Source: Perilla frutescens (taxonomy: Eukaryota; Streptophyta; Magnoliopsida; Lamiales; Lamiaceae). Taken from it: a stretch of 64,000 nucleotides of DNA. This document shows positions 37,070 to 48,555 of the stretch, piece by piece. How positions within the stretch are numbered: the stretch's first letter is position 1; each line of letters begins with the position of its first letter. The notes beneath the pieces are model-generated. The model had not been told where the DNA came from, did not search any database, and saw only the letters and a list, made by a program, of their open reading frames with translations. The translations under genes and the position numbers were made by a program. The DNA lies in NCBI GenBank assembly GCA_026008535.1, contig BRKX01000009.1, positions 62,965,720-63,029,719 of the forward strand, written 5' to 3'.

Positions 37070-38514
37070 TGTTGGGGTTTTTTTCGAATTAAACCACCGC
37101 AGGATCTATTTGGTTGTTCATTAATCCATGTTCATGCAAATCATAATTTTATGTAACATGCATGTTTATCACAGTCTAATCAAATAGCATGTAAAACAGA
37201 TTCGATTCTAATAAAGCGGAAGACATAGAAAACGAATCTACTTACAAATCGACAGACGGTCTGTGGACAAGATTATAGATCTAATCTTGCTGTTGAATGA
37301 ACAATGATAATGGCACCACTTATGTCACAACGGCCACTGCAGAATTCTACTCCAAGATCTTCTGTTGTATTCCCGGACTGTATCTAGATTCAGAGTGAGC
37401 TGAAATCTACTAGATAGAATTGTGAAATCTGTGGATAACTTTAAGAGACAAAGAGGGGCTGATTTCTTATGATTAATATCATTAAATTTTCGTGCCCCCT
37501 CCTCTTATAAATAGGGAGGGGCGAAAATTTCATGTTCCAGCCCTATTGGGCTGGGCCTCTATCTCAAGTTCAATATCCAGTCCACTATCAGTCAATTGGG
37601 CTACAACAGGGATCTAGAAGAATATTAAATTGGCCCACTAATTTATTTAATATCCAATATCCAATAAACCTAGGATATAATTAAATAAATTAAGTTTTAC
37701 TTTTATTCCACTAAAGAAGTAAAACTGACCTACCAATTTAATACATATTTACGAATATGCTTTCTCCTTTAGTCCAGCCATTCCCCGTGTTTAAGATATA
37801 ATGTTCATTAATTAATTATGTAAGCCTCTGACAGCTATAATTAATTAACATCTAAAACCTTGAGTAGTACCACACAAGCTTTATTCATGTACGGAATAAA
37901 TTCCACCTGCAGGGTTTCAACATGAACTTGTGTTTCCTCAAGAGAACATCATCAACCTGGCGCACCAGGACACAGTGCTCATGCACACTGCTCGAGACAT
38001 CATGTATACATTGTTATTACCCAAGATATCAAATTCGATCTACGAAAAGATCTCACCCATTGATAAATCAAAGTAATAAACAACGCACACATATGCTCGC
38101 CAATATCACATGAGTTCAGAACCCGAACTCTGTGGATCTTTATTCTCTCAATAACTGGGTCAGAGACAGAGAATAGTATCCTATCGTGATCCTCCTCAAT
38201 ACACAATGAGTGTACTAGAATAATCAGTTAGTTAAGATAAACTAACTTATCAGATTATTCTACGGTGTACCGATGGTGTGTTCAGGACCATCTAAGCCGT
38301 GAGCTCTTTAATACAATACAAGGTTCTAATGATATGATCTTACCGTGTGACTCCCCACACCATATCATCTACAATGTAAGTATATGGAACATTGCATAGA
38401 ACAATTATAGAACATAATCTAAATGCAAACAGTGACTGCAATAACTTTCATTTCATATCATCATATCATCAGAAAAGTATACAAAGACAAGTCTTCTAGT
38501 ATACAAAACCAACA
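37070..38514 (-). repeat. Copia-3 5' LTR (right)
   Basis: 1445 bp, nearly identical to 29272-30717. It is followed by the second ACAAC duplication. Confidence 0.93.
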
Positions 38515-38519
38515 ACAAC

Positions 38520-39733
38520 TGCCTTTTTGCATGGAGAACTTGAAAATAACATCTATATGAACCAACCAGAAGGATTTGTTGATAAAACTTACCCTAATCA
38601 CGTATGCTTGTTGAAAAAAGTCCTTGTATGGTTTGAAACAATCCCCCAGACAGTGGAACATCAAATTTGACAACTGTATGAAAAGCATGAACTTCTCTAG
38701 GAGTAAGTTTGATCACTGTCTATACTATATGCAGTCCAGTGTGCCTATGTTTCTTCTCTTGTATGTGGATGATATGCTTCTCATTAGTCCTTACTTGAAA
38801 ACTATAAAGCATGTGCAAACTTTTTTGTGTTCTAATTTTAATATAAAGGATCTTGGGGATGCTAGAAAGATACTGGGAATGAACATTGAAAGGGATAGGA
38901 ACAATAACACACTTGTGCTGCATCAGTCCTTTTATATAGAACAAGTTCTTAAAAAGTTTAACATGAAAGATTGTAAACCTGTGTCAGTCCCTCTTGCTTC
39001 CCATTTCATGCTTAGTAAAGATCAATGCCCTAGGAGTGAGTCTGAAATGAAAGAAATGTCTGGAATCCCCTATGCAAATGCTATAGGGTCTGTCATGTAC
39101 CTAATGATTAGCACTAGGCCTGACATTGCCTATGCTGTATCATGCTTGAGTAGGTATATGGCAAACCCTGGCCAGCCTCATTGGGAGGCACTAAAATGGT
39201 TGCTTAGATATCTTAAATCTACAATGTCATGTGGATTAAAATTCTCTAAATCATCTGATGGTGTGAAGTGTGTTGGCTATGTTGATTCAAATTATGCAAA
39301 TGACAAAGATCATAGAAAATCAACCACTTCCTATGTGTTTACTCTCTGTGGGTCATGCATAAGTTGGAAATCCCAACTACAAAGTATTGTTGCCTTGTCT
39401 ACAACAGAATCAGAGTACATAGCTGCTACTGAAGTAGTAAAAGAAGCAGTATGGTTGTATGGTGTGTTAACAGAAATAAAATTTATTGATGATAAACCAA
39501 TGCTATTCTCTGACAGTCAATCTGCAATACAGTTGTGTAAGAATCCAGTGTTCCATGATAGAACAAAACACATAGATGTCAGATACCATTTTATAAGAGA
39601 CATTGTGGAAAAGGAGGAAGTCCTCCTTGATAAGATCCCATCTGAGTACAACCCAGCAGACATGGGCACCAAGTGCCTTCCAGTTGCAAAGCTAGATGCC
39701 TGCAAGAAATCCCTTAACATGGATTTGGGTTGA
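38520..39733 (+). pseudogene. Copia-2 pol, second part: reverse transcriptase and RNase H
   Basis: Resumes exactly where 29271 stops: AFLHGELENNIYMNQPEGFV. A single-base insertion near 38613 shifts the frame, after which MYGLKQSPRQWNIKF, LLLYVDDMLLIS (catalytic YVDD), NIKDLGDARKILGM and RNase H motifs VDSNYANDKDHRKSTT, STTESEYIAAT and DSQSAIQL run to the stop at 39731-39733. The C-terminus (PADMGTKCLPVAKL, MDLG) is intact. Confidence 0.9.
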
Positions 39734-40060
39734 ACAAAAGTAGGAATGTTGAGCATTCTTGGACTTGTGATCTTGAATGCTCTGATTTGCCCCTTAAGGC
39801 AGTGAGTCCTTTGGTGATTTCCTTGGTACTTATGCTAGGTGTAACATTGTTCAATTAAGGTCAATGTTTCTTCTGACCAGAGACTTGTTACAGTTCTTTT
39901 GGGTTGGTCTCGTGTGTTGAGACTGGATTAAATGCGCATAGTGTTTATTCCTCCCTCTCTAATTTTGTCTTTGTGATAAAATTAGAGTAAAAATCTTCAG
40001 GCAATGATGATAATATCTTTTGTTTTGGCAGGTGACTCCTTGGTGACTAAAAGACCATTT

Positions 40061-40076
40061 GGGCCAAAGGTGGATA
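40061..40076 (+). other. Copia-2 polypurine tract
   Basis: GGGCCAAAGGTGGATA directly before the 3' LTR. The same sequence type precedes the LTR of Copia-4. Confidence 0.75.
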
Positions 40077-40923
40077 TGTTGTGGGTTGGCCCAACTGTTC
40101 TTTAAATTAATTTGGCCCATGTGCCTATCTATTGCTATGGCCCAAACTCGAAGCCCAAAACCCTTAACCCTAATTGACCTTTCACCTCCCCCTCATTAAT
40201 CTAACCTAATCGGCTTTTCTTTTCCAAACCTGCTTCACTCTCTATAACATTTGAGAGAGTTCCACTCTCTCTCTCTCTCAAGCCTCACACTGTGTCTAAA
40301 CCCTAATCCAAAATCTCTCTCTCTGTGTGTGCTTCTTGCTGCCGATCTCGGTTTCTCTGGCCGGAATCTGACCGTGATTCCTGTTGGCCTATGAGTGTAG
40401 TCGGTCGTGCTGCTCTCTGAGTTGAAAGGGTTGTGAGTGCTTCGAGAGAGGGATCGTTTCGCCATCCCCTCCCTTTGGTCTGGGTCTCTGTGTCGCCGGA
40501 GTCGCCTTCGCCACCGTTCGTGGGAAAATCTGAGCCAACTGTGTCCCTTGGACACTTTTCCCACCGATTAACTTCTGATCTCATCTATCTCTGGCTTCCC
40601 TCTCTTCTGTTACTTGCTATCTGCTCTATCTCTCTGTTCTAACCTACTGTGTTCACGTGTGTGCAGATTTGGGTAATCTCAGTCCCTTTCCTGTGAAGAA
40701 AAACAAGTAGATCCACAAGATCTACACTTCTGAGGCCATTCCAAGTTAAAGATCTTGTTGCTGCTAAAGATTGAAGTCCTGCTCCTCGAAAATCACTGTA
40801 ATAGTTTGTAATAGCTTGAGTATAAATTTTTCTTTGGGTCTTGCTACTTGAGTAGCGTGTGTTTGAGACCGCAAGAGAAAGGGAACCAAGTAGTACAATC
40901 CCTGGCTAGGCGATACCACAACA
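40077..40923 (+). repeat. Copia-2 3' LTR
   Basis: 847 bp, TGTTGTGGGTTGG to ACCACAACA. The CT tract is shorter and partly GT compared with the 5' copy. Confidence 0.92.
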
Positions 40924-40926
40924 AGG

Positions 40927-41280
40927 TGTTGTTTTGCCAGAATAGTTTAGGTTTTCCAGTGCACCAACCTGCAGCATCATTCTTGCTAGCTAGGAGATGT
41001 GTTGAAATCTGTACAAGAGCGACATCTGCATGGAGCATTGGAGCCACGTGGCACTTCTTCTCCAAATATTCTGCATGGACCACTGTAGTTGCTATCCAAC
41101 CGTTCACTCCATTCATGCGAATCCTTAATCACAGCCGTTGATCTTTTGTTTGTTTGATAGGTTTCAGTAGCTTAATATGCAAGCTATTTGTGTGTATAAA
41201 TAAGAGAAAGCACAAATATTGTGAACTGATTTTCTGAATATCAAATAATACATTTACGTTCGATATTACTATCTTCTGCA
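40927..41280 (+). repeat. LTR-like piece (possible solo LTR) abutting Copia-2
   Basis: Starts TGTTGTTTTGCC and ends TTCTGCA. It holds a CCACGTGG box (41042-41049), CAGCCGTTGATC (41133), TATAAATAAGAG (41197) and an AT-rich leader-like end, the layout of a Copia LTR promoter. No matching partner LTR, primer site or target duplication was found. Alternative: the minus strand over 41116-40929 reads ...GWCTGKPKLFWQNNT, which would join the WAK C ectodomain (FFEFTDIF) in frame and could be missing exon 1 sequence. Confidence 0.45.
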
Positions 41281-41474
41281 TGAATTGCTTTGCCTAATTC
41301 TTCAAGATGGATGAATGAATGAATGAATATACTACTCAACAAGAATATATTGGACAAAGATTTCATACAAGCTACTTCAAACCTATAACCAAAAGTCAAA
41401 ACATCACTCTTAGTTTTTTAATTAATTTTTGTTTTCGTCTTTTTATAGTTTTTGGAGGGGGGAGAAATGTTAAT
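41281..41474. other. Unassigned sequence with a GAAT tetranucleotide repeat
   Basis: (GAAT)n at about 41312-41328. No WAK N-terminus recognised on the minus strand. Confidence 0.4.
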
Positions 41475-41859
41475 ACCGGATGAAATCCTATGTTACATTT
41501 TGTGCCACACTTGATGCTATACAATTCAATTTATTAATTTTTATTTGATTTTTTAATCAAATTTCAATTTATTGTGCTTTAGTTTAAATTTATAATTATT
41601 ATTTAGGGTTCATCCGACTCAATTAGGATATATAAATATTTTTTTACGAAATACTCAATTATTAATTAAAAAATGAAATATAATATTGAAAAATTAATTA
41701 TATATCCTAATTGGGTAGGATGAGCCCTAAATAATAAGTGTAAAATTAAACTAAAGCATAATAAATTGAAATTGAATTAAAAAAATCGAAGAAAAAGTAA
41801 TAAATTAAAATTTATAGCACCAAGTGTTGCACAAAATATAGCAAAGGATTTCATCCGGT
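41475..41859. repeat. MITE-like element, family 2, copy 3, with inverted ends
   Basis: 385 bp. Left ACCGGATGAAATCCT and right AGGATTTCATCCGGT are exact inverted repeats, extending imperfectly inward (TTTTGTGCCACACTTG against CAAGTGTTGCACAAAA). GTTAAT flanks both sides (41469-41474 and 41860-41865). The core shares CCTAATTGGGTAGGATGAG and AAATTAAACTAAAGC with copies at 5944 and 19782. Confidence 0.7.
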
Positions 41860-41865
41860 GTTAAT

Positions 41866-43178
41866 ACACTCTAATTCATTAATGAAATGGTGAAATATAA
41901 CAACCCGGCCCCCAAATTCCCAAATTTAATAAACTTAATTAGAAAAACAACTTTAATATTTAATTTTCATATCAGCGTCACACAAAAATTCAAACTCACC
42001 GGCCCTTTAAACTCGGACGAGATCCTCTATTCTAGTTTAGTGTTTCATCTTGTGTATATATTTCAACCATTAGATTTATGACATGTGTATTTAATTTTTT
42101 TAGTGGACAATTATTTAATTTTTATATACACATGTAATACATCCGATGATTGAAATACAAGATGAAATACCAAATTAAAAATTATGTGTGTGTCTGTGTG
42201 TGTGTTTTCGGTTGGTTATTTCATTAAAAACCAGCCCGCAATATATAGAGTAATTTATGGTAAATAGTGGTGAGTAAGGTCGTATCTATAGAGACTCAAT
42301 GGTAACACAACTAAGTACTCAATTATTCTACTTTACTTTAGCTAGAAAATGAATCAAAAGTTTGAGATTTTTAAACTAATAATTTAAATATACAAATGAA
42401 AAAAATCAAGCAAACTAAAAGAACTAAGAAAGTATATATGACGAGGGAAGAGGATTCTATCTACGAATGCTTTCATTCAAAGAAATTCATGCAGACATAT
42501 TGTTAAACCTATTTAATTTCATTATTTATAAGAGCAATCACAAATACAATTATAATCTTTCTTCCTCTTGATTAAATTATAAGAGAAAATTAGATTATAA
42601 TGATCACCTCTCGATCTTGATCTCAAGTTAATAATTCAATTTCTAAATAGAACAAAAGACCAAGTTCTATTTTATTTCAGAAATCAACCTCAAAATCCGA
42701 AAGACATAAGAAAATTTCTAAATTATTAAAATAACCACACTTTTTTTTAATTAGTTCTCAAATATTACGAATTTATCACCTACCTTTTACTAAAATATTG
42801 ATTAAATTTGTGATAATCAAATTTAGAGTTTGAATTGATTTTTAAGTTCCACATGAGAATTTGACACCTATTTGATCATTTTAAATTGTATACATATGGA
42901 AGAGATCAAATATATAAATATTCACTCCGACACCTTGAAATCGGGTGGCATGAAAAAAAAAACAAAAAACAAAAAACAAAAAACAAAAGAATTGGATATC
43001 AACAGTTGAAGTTGATTTGATTAAAAATAAGTAATGTCCCATCACCTTTTATTTTAACTTTTTTTAATTAATTTCTCTATCTGGCACTCTCTTTCAAATT
43101 AGTTGTTTAAGCTTTCTTTTCTCCACGAACAAAAATTAATGTATATATAACATCATACCATTAAATGTATATATAATA
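41866..43178. other. Intergenic AT-rich sequence; A6C tandem repeat
   Basis: No gene. A short (CAAAAAA)n repeat occupies about 42952-42988, and a GT repeat is near 42185-42205. Confidence 0.45.
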
Positions 43179-43452
43179 CTCCATCCGTATATATCAAAAA
43201 ATATATATTATTTTAAAATTCCAGTTAAAAAATTAAGATATAAATATTTTGACTCATACATCCCTTTTTTCTCATACTAGAAATTTAAGAGATATTGTAT
43301 TTTATGAAAAAATAATTATTATTAGTAAGTTAAAAATAAGAGATTTTGTAAGGTCTTAATTGATAGAGTTAAAACCAGAAGAGAAAATATATATATAAAT
43401 ATTTTGCTCAAATTAAAAATTCTAAAATAACATATATTTTGAAACAAATGGA
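43179..43452. repeat. Stowaway-like MITE
   Basis: CTCCATCCGTATATATCAAA at the left and TTTTGAAACAAATGGA at the right form imperfect inverted ends, with TA on both sides (43177-43178 and 43453-43454). These ends and a TA target duplication are typical of plant Stowaway (Tc1/mariner) MITEs. Confidence 0.55.
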
Positions 43453-43617
43453 TAACCATTTAAGGGAAGAATATGTTCCTCGCTTTGATTGAAATTTTCC
43501 ACCGGAACAATCTTGGGGGATTGAATGTTTCGTATTAGACAAGAACAAAATCACAGATTTAATTTGTTGCCCACACAAAAAATAATGGAGAATTGTTGAT
43601 TCAAAACTTGAAAGATG

Positions 43618-43968
43618 ACCATTTATCAATTCAAGACCTGAAACATGAAAACTCTCAATTCAAGACTCAAAAGATGAAAATTCTCAATCTAGAAACTCAA
43701 AAATCACGAATTTTGATTTCTTTTTATTTTTTAAATTAATTTTATATAAATTTTCAATGAAAATTTCTTCATAAATTATCTATTAAATCTAATAAAGAAA
43801 TTTTTAAAATTAATTAAAAAAATTAAAAAAAATCAAAATTCATGATTGTTGATATCCTGAATTAAGAATTTTCATTTTTCAGGCTTTGGATTGAAAATTT
43901 TTATCTTTCTGATTCTGAATCGATTGAATACCCATTTTTCAGGTCTTGAATTGATAAGAATAAATGGT
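43618..43968. repeat. Fold-back repeat with long inverted arms
   Basis: The left arm ACCATTTATCAATTCAAGAC and following CTGAAA pair with the right arm TTTCAGGTCTTGAATTGATA and TAAATGGT. Inner arms around ATCACGAATTTTGATT and AATCAAAATTCATGAT also pair. Non-coding. The superfamily is not clear because I see no clean target duplication. Confidence 0.55.
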
Positions 43969-43975
43969 GGGAGTA

Positions 43976-43978
43976 TTA

Positions 43979-44030
<52 letters not shown>
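43976..44030. repeat. (ATT)n microsatellite
   Basis: About 17 ATT units. The poly-Tyr frame across it is an artefact. Confidence 0.95.
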
Positions 44031-44031
<1 letters not shown>

Positions 44032-44535
44032 GGGCTGGGGCTGAGAAATTATTGGTGGAAGTGTTCTTTACAATTGACCGGAAAAAATTATACTACAAGT
44101 TGCTAATGTCAAAATGCTACCCCTCTCTGACTCTGCTTACAAGATTAATTAATTTTCCATGGAAATTAAATAATGACATTAGAGTATGAAAATTTTTCAC
44201 AAGTTATGGAATCAAGTGTTTGAATTTGTTCAAATATCACATTATATACACAAAGAAAACTTCATATTTGATGAGTACATATGAAACTTTAATTTCAAAT
44301 TGATAACAATCAAGAGACTGAAACAACTCGTTAAGTTAGTTAAAGTAGACTTAGGTTGCTGCAAAATATTTAATTTCGGTAATACTCTCTGCGTATATTA
44401 ATATTTTAATGTTATTTTATGGACAAATCTGAACAACTCAGAGCATCTTGATATTTTAATTTGTGTTGGCAAAAATATTACTAAAATGACTACAATTGAT
44501 TTTGATTACATGTGTTTTTTTTCCTAGCATATACA
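44031..44535. other. Intergenic, no gene seen
   Basis: AT-rich sequence with no recognisable feature. Confidence 0.4.
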
Positions 44536-44655
44536 ACCTGTGTTATTGAAAAGATTCGAATCCGTGACCTTTGGTCTCCAAACAATCTCACTCCACAAAT
44601 AGGTCATCCCCACCGAGACGATTTTGACTACATGTTGTTGTTGTTATTGTTAGTA
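44536..44655 (-). repeat. Possible tRNA-derived SINE piece
   Basis: The minus strand contains GGAGACCAAAGGTCACGG followed by ATTCGAATC, close to the T-arm/B box of a tRNA, next to a TTG/CAA simple repeat such as those ending plant SINEs. No convincing A box or cloverleaf was found. Confidence 0.3.
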
Positions 44656-45313
44656 GTAATAGTAGTGTATTTTAATATTTGCATTGTTACAATATATTCT
44701 CTGAAATAATTCCGATCCATTTTGGGAATTTTGTAATGTCCATTGAATTAGGGGTGAGTATTCGGTTTTTCGGTTCGGTTCGGTCCCAAAAATGTTAAAA
44801 TCGAAGAAAATCAAATGTTTTAAAAATAGAACCGAATCGAACCGAATTTTCGATCGGAACCAAACCGAACTTGAACGAAATATTTCGGTTCGGTCCAGTT
44901 TTGAAGTAAAATTTTTCTTAAATTTTCTGATTTTTTTTTTTGCATTAAATTCTCTTCATTCGATATAATTAAATATGTACACGTATAAATTAGCTAATTA
45001 TTAAGATTTCAGTTCAAAAAATACAAATAAACAATTGAATACAGTCCAAAAATGTGTAAATTCCAACAAAGCAAATCCGAATAGATTATAAAGTCCAACA
45101 TAGTCGAGTATTTTTATTGCTAATATATATAAATTCGATTTTTCGGTTCGGTTTGGATATTTTCCCTCTGAACCGAACCGAAACCAAAAACTGAATTTTT
45201 ACTAGAAAAAAAATTGAACCGAACCGAATTTTGAAAAGAACCGAACACGAAAAAACCGAACTAATTTGGTTCGGTTCGGTTTTCAATTTTCGGTACTTTT
45301 TGCTCACACCTAC

Positions 45314-46073
45314 TGTTGGGTATCAGCCTAGCCAGGGGTTCAATGCTTGATTTCCTCCTCTTCTGTTCACCTCACGGTTGCTCAAGCAACCTTGAATGCC
45401 TCAGATTCTTATGTTTGTGATTTTCTCTTCACAGGCGTACTCAGAGGCTCAGATTTAGAGGGATCTCAGAGAACACGTTGTCACAGACTTCTTCTTTCCA
45501 AAGGTGAGTAATAGAGAAAATACAGATTAGAGACTCACAATAACGATATAAATAAAAGGAAACAGAAAAAAAACACAAGGTAAGGAACACAGAAAGATGG
45601 AATGAGGGAAAATGTGTCTTGAGACATAGATCGGCTCAGATTTTCCCTCCGGCGACAATGGCGACACTTCCGGTGACAGAAAAGACCCTAGACCAAAAAG
45701 GTGGAATGGGCAAAGGGCCTGAAGCACTCACAAAACCCCAGCTATCAGAGTTTACTCAACAAACCCTCAACTCACGGCCAAATCAGGAGACCACAGACAG
45801 GAATCCGGCCAACAACTCAGAGAGAACGGCCATGGTTGCCCTGAAGCAGGTAGGGTTAGGAAAGAATGGTGTGAGGCTTGATTGGGGAGGTGAAGAGGCG
45901 CGGCCATTTGTAGAGAGAGAGAGAGAAAAGAAAATGGAAACTTAGGGCTAGAGTTAAGTATATAAGGTAGATTAGGTTACCGGGGAGGGGGGGAATGGGC
46001 TTTCAGCAGCTGGGCTGGGATAAATAAGGTAAGTGGGCCAAGACAGAAAGCCCAAATTGGCCAATACTCCATA
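45314..46073 (-). repeat. Copia-4 3' LTR (left)
   Basis: TGTTGGGTATCAG to ACTCCATA; the terminal CA is TA here. It is followed by the polypurine tract (minus strand CAAAGGTGGATA, 46074-46085). Confidence 0.85.
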
Positions 46074-46397
46074 TATCCACCTTTGGTCCATTTGGTCTTT
46101 ATGTCTCCATGGAAGTGCCTGCCAAAAACAAATAGAGGTTATCATCACAGCCTTATTTTTACTCATTTCCTATCACTGAGACAGGGCATGAGTGGGAGAG
46201 AGAAATGCTATGCGCATTAATCTCAATCTCAACACAAGAGATCAACCCAATAATAGTGACAAGTCTCCTGTCATTCACTATCCTTGAACAAGTCACAACC
46301 TAGCACAGTACCAACCAATGGGTAATAACCACTGTCCTAAGAGGCAGAGCAGGTATTCAAGCACTATGGCTTGAGCTACCATTTACTCCTTTTAGTT

Positions 46398-46575
46398 CAA
46401 CCCAGATCCATGTTTAAGGATCTCTTGCATGACTCCAGCTTTGCAACTGGAAGGCACTTAGTGCCCATGTCTGCAGGGTTAAACTCTGAAGGAATCTTGT
46501 CAAGCAGCACATCTCCTTTTTCCACAATGTCCCTAATGAAGTAGAATCTAACATCAATGTGTTTTGTTCACATAC
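46398..46575 (-). pseudogene. Copia-4 RNase H C-terminal remnant
   Basis: The minus strand encodes the last part of Copia RNase H: HIDVRFYFIRDIVEKGD, KIPSEFNPADMGTKCLPVAKL, ending MDLG then stop, almost the same as the Copia-2 C-terminus. Everything between this and gag is deleted. Confidence 0.8.
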
Positions 46576-47159
46576 ATAATCTCATTGTGCATTGGTTTGG
46601 ATTTCAAATGTTTCAATTCATTCTCTTTAGCTTTCAAACCAGTCACAATCATATCACAGGTTAATTTTGAGCCACCATATTTCAAAGCAGATTTGACTTC
46701 AGAAAAAGACTCAGGAATGGCACCAAGCAAGATTTGAGGAGCATATTTTTCAAGAGTATGATCACCAGCAAGCTTTAAGTCTTTCAGTAACTTATTAAAT
46801 TCCTCAATATTAGTGTCAATATCTTTAGCTGAATCCATTTGAAAATTCATAATTTGATTTTGCAGAGAGTAAGCAGATTCCTCAGAAGTTGCAACATACA
46901 AAGAAGTCAAATTATCCCACAAATCTTTGGCACAACGATGATGTGACACTTTTCTGACCACAATGCTGCTCAAATTTAACAATATAGTAGCTCTAGCACT
47001 AGCATTTATCTCCTGCAATTTTTCATCCTTTTCAGATTCATCAATCTTTTTATAAATGGCTTGTTGAATTTTATCTTTTGTCAAAATACATTCAATTCTA
47101 GTTTGCCAATCACCAAAATCATCTTTTCCATTAAAAGGAGCAGCAGTCAGAGTATTCAT
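46554..47159 (-). pseudogene. Copia-4 gag, truncated by internal deletion
   Basis: From MNTLTAAPFNGKDDFGDW (47159) through SSIVVRKVSHHRCAKDLWDN and GAIPESFSEVKSALKYGG to NEIMYVNKTH, then stop at 46554. It is very similar to Copia-2 gag but ends before the zinc knuckle, where it fuses out of frame to RNase H sequence. Upstream codons (to 47300) are open but lie in the leader. Confidence 0.85.
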
Positions 47160-47914
47160 GGTAAAAAATGCACAGAGACAACCACAAAAAACAAGGAACC
47201 GCCTTAACCAACACAGCAGCAAGATCACAGAGGCAATCAACAAGCCCAAAACCACACAAAACACAAGAGGAGACCTCCACAGGCACTGAAACAAGTGCAC
47301 CCGGGGGATAGAGTGCTGAGGCTAGCCCAGTTCTCAGCACAGATATATCTGTAGAGCAGGGGATCACTCAGGACAACCCCAAAACTTGTTTTCAGTTAGA
47401 ACAACTGACTTTCTCCACAAAGTCAGTTCACAGGAACTCAAAATACACAGAGTTCCACACAGATCTCACCAAAATCACAGAGAGGTCAAGAATAGGAATC
47501 ACCAGGTAAAAAATCAACACATACAGAGAACAACCCACAGCGGAAAGCAAATAGAAACACCAAAAACACTCTAGAACCCCCTTTCCTAACCCTGCTATCC
47601 GGGCAACCCGCTTTGAGGAAACCCACAGGGGAGTCCAGACGGTCCGGACCGTAAGCTAGGGTTAGAGATGGCTTGGAATACCAAGGTGATTTAAGAGAAA
47701 GCAAAACGGAAGCAAGATATTAAGCAGGTTCGCAAGATACCACACATAGGAGTTTTAGGGTTTAGAAGCAATACCAGAGCCGGCTCTCCCAAGTAGAGGA
47801 GAGACCGGACTTACTGTTTAATTTTGAGCCCGTTGGGGACGAAATGGCACGGCCCTTACCGGCGGCGGGGTGAGATGAATGGAGGCAGGAGGTTACCCCC
47901 GGCTATGGAACCTG

Positions 47915-47926
47915 GCTCTGATACCA
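47915..47926 (-). other. Copia-4 primer binding site
   Basis: TGGTATCAGAGC on the minus strand, one base from the 5' LTR. Confidence 0.9.
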
Positions 47927-47927
47927 C

Positions 47928-48555
47928 TGTTGGGTATCAGCCTAGCCAGCGGTTCAATGCTTGATTTCCTCCTTTTCTGTTCACCTCACGGTTGCTCAAG
48001 CAACCTTGAATGCCTCAGATTCTTATGTTTGTGATTTTCTCTTCATAGGTGTACTCAGAGGCTCAGATTTAGAGGGATCTCAGAGAACACGTTGACAAGA
48101 CTTCTTCTTTCCAAAGGTGAGTAACAGATCTGTAGAGAAAATACAGATTAGAGGCTCACAATAACGACATAAATAAAAGGAAACAGAAAAAAAACATAAG
48201 GTAAGGAACACAGAAAGATGGAATGAGGGAAAATGTGTCTTGAGACACAGATCGGCTCATTCCATCTTTCTGTGTTCCTTACCTTGTGTTTATTTTCTGT
48301 TTCCTTTTATTTATATCATTATTGTGAGCCTCTAATCTGTATTTTCTCTACAAATCTGTTACTCACCTTTGGAAAGAAGAAGTCTGTGACAACGTGTCTC
48401 TGAGATCCCTATAAATCTGAGCCTCTGAGTACGCCTGTGAAGAGAAAATCACAAACATAGGAATCTAAGGCATTCAAGGTTGCTTGAGCAACCGTGAGGT
48501 GAACAGAAGAGGAGGAAATCAAGCGTTGAACCCCTGGCTAAGCTGATACCCAACA
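47928..48555. repeat. Large palindrome within the Copia-4 LTR
   Basis: Arms 47928-48225 and 48258-48555 (298 nt each) are inverted repeats, about 95% identical by eye, separated by a 32-nt loop. Transcripts or single strands could form a long hairpin. Confidence 0.88.

Larger units (their letters stand above)
29272..38514 (-). mobile_element. Copia-3: Ty1/Copia retrotransposon nested in Copia-2, reverse orientation
   Basis: 9243 bp. LTRs 29272-30717 (1446 bp) and 37070-38514 (1445 bp) differ by about 20 substitutions and one indel by eye (about 1.4%). The target duplication ACAAC is perfect (29267-29271 and 38515-38519), and removing the element plus one copy rejoins the Copia-2 reverse-transcriptase codons in frame. 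The internal gag-pol reads on the minus strand. Its LTRs diverge less than those of Copia-2, as nesting demands. Confidence 0.96.
24549..40923 (+). mobile_element. Copia-2: Ty1/Copia retrotransposon inserted in WAK C, carrying nested Copia-3
   Basis: LTRs 24549-25399 (851 bp) and 40077-40923 (847 bp) with TG/CA ends; about 25 substitutions by eye (about 3%) plus microsatellite length changes. The target duplication is AGGTA (24544-24548) against AGGTG (40924-40928), one mismatch. The internal region encodes gag-pol in Copia order, and is itself interrupted by Copia-3 at 29272-38514. Without the nested element the element would be about 7.1 kb. It inserted inside the WAK C ectodomain exon. Confidence 0.92.

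Noticed and set aside
40303..40642. Frames in the Copia-2 3' LTR
   Set aside because: Counterparts of the 5' LTR frames with frame changes; not protein-coding.
42952..42988. CRISPR-like short repeat array
   Set aside because: It is a simple A6C tandem repeat without spacers, in a plant genome.
43891..44106. Open frame with a poly-Tyr run
   Set aside because: Translation of an (ATT)n microsatellite and part of a fold-back repeat.
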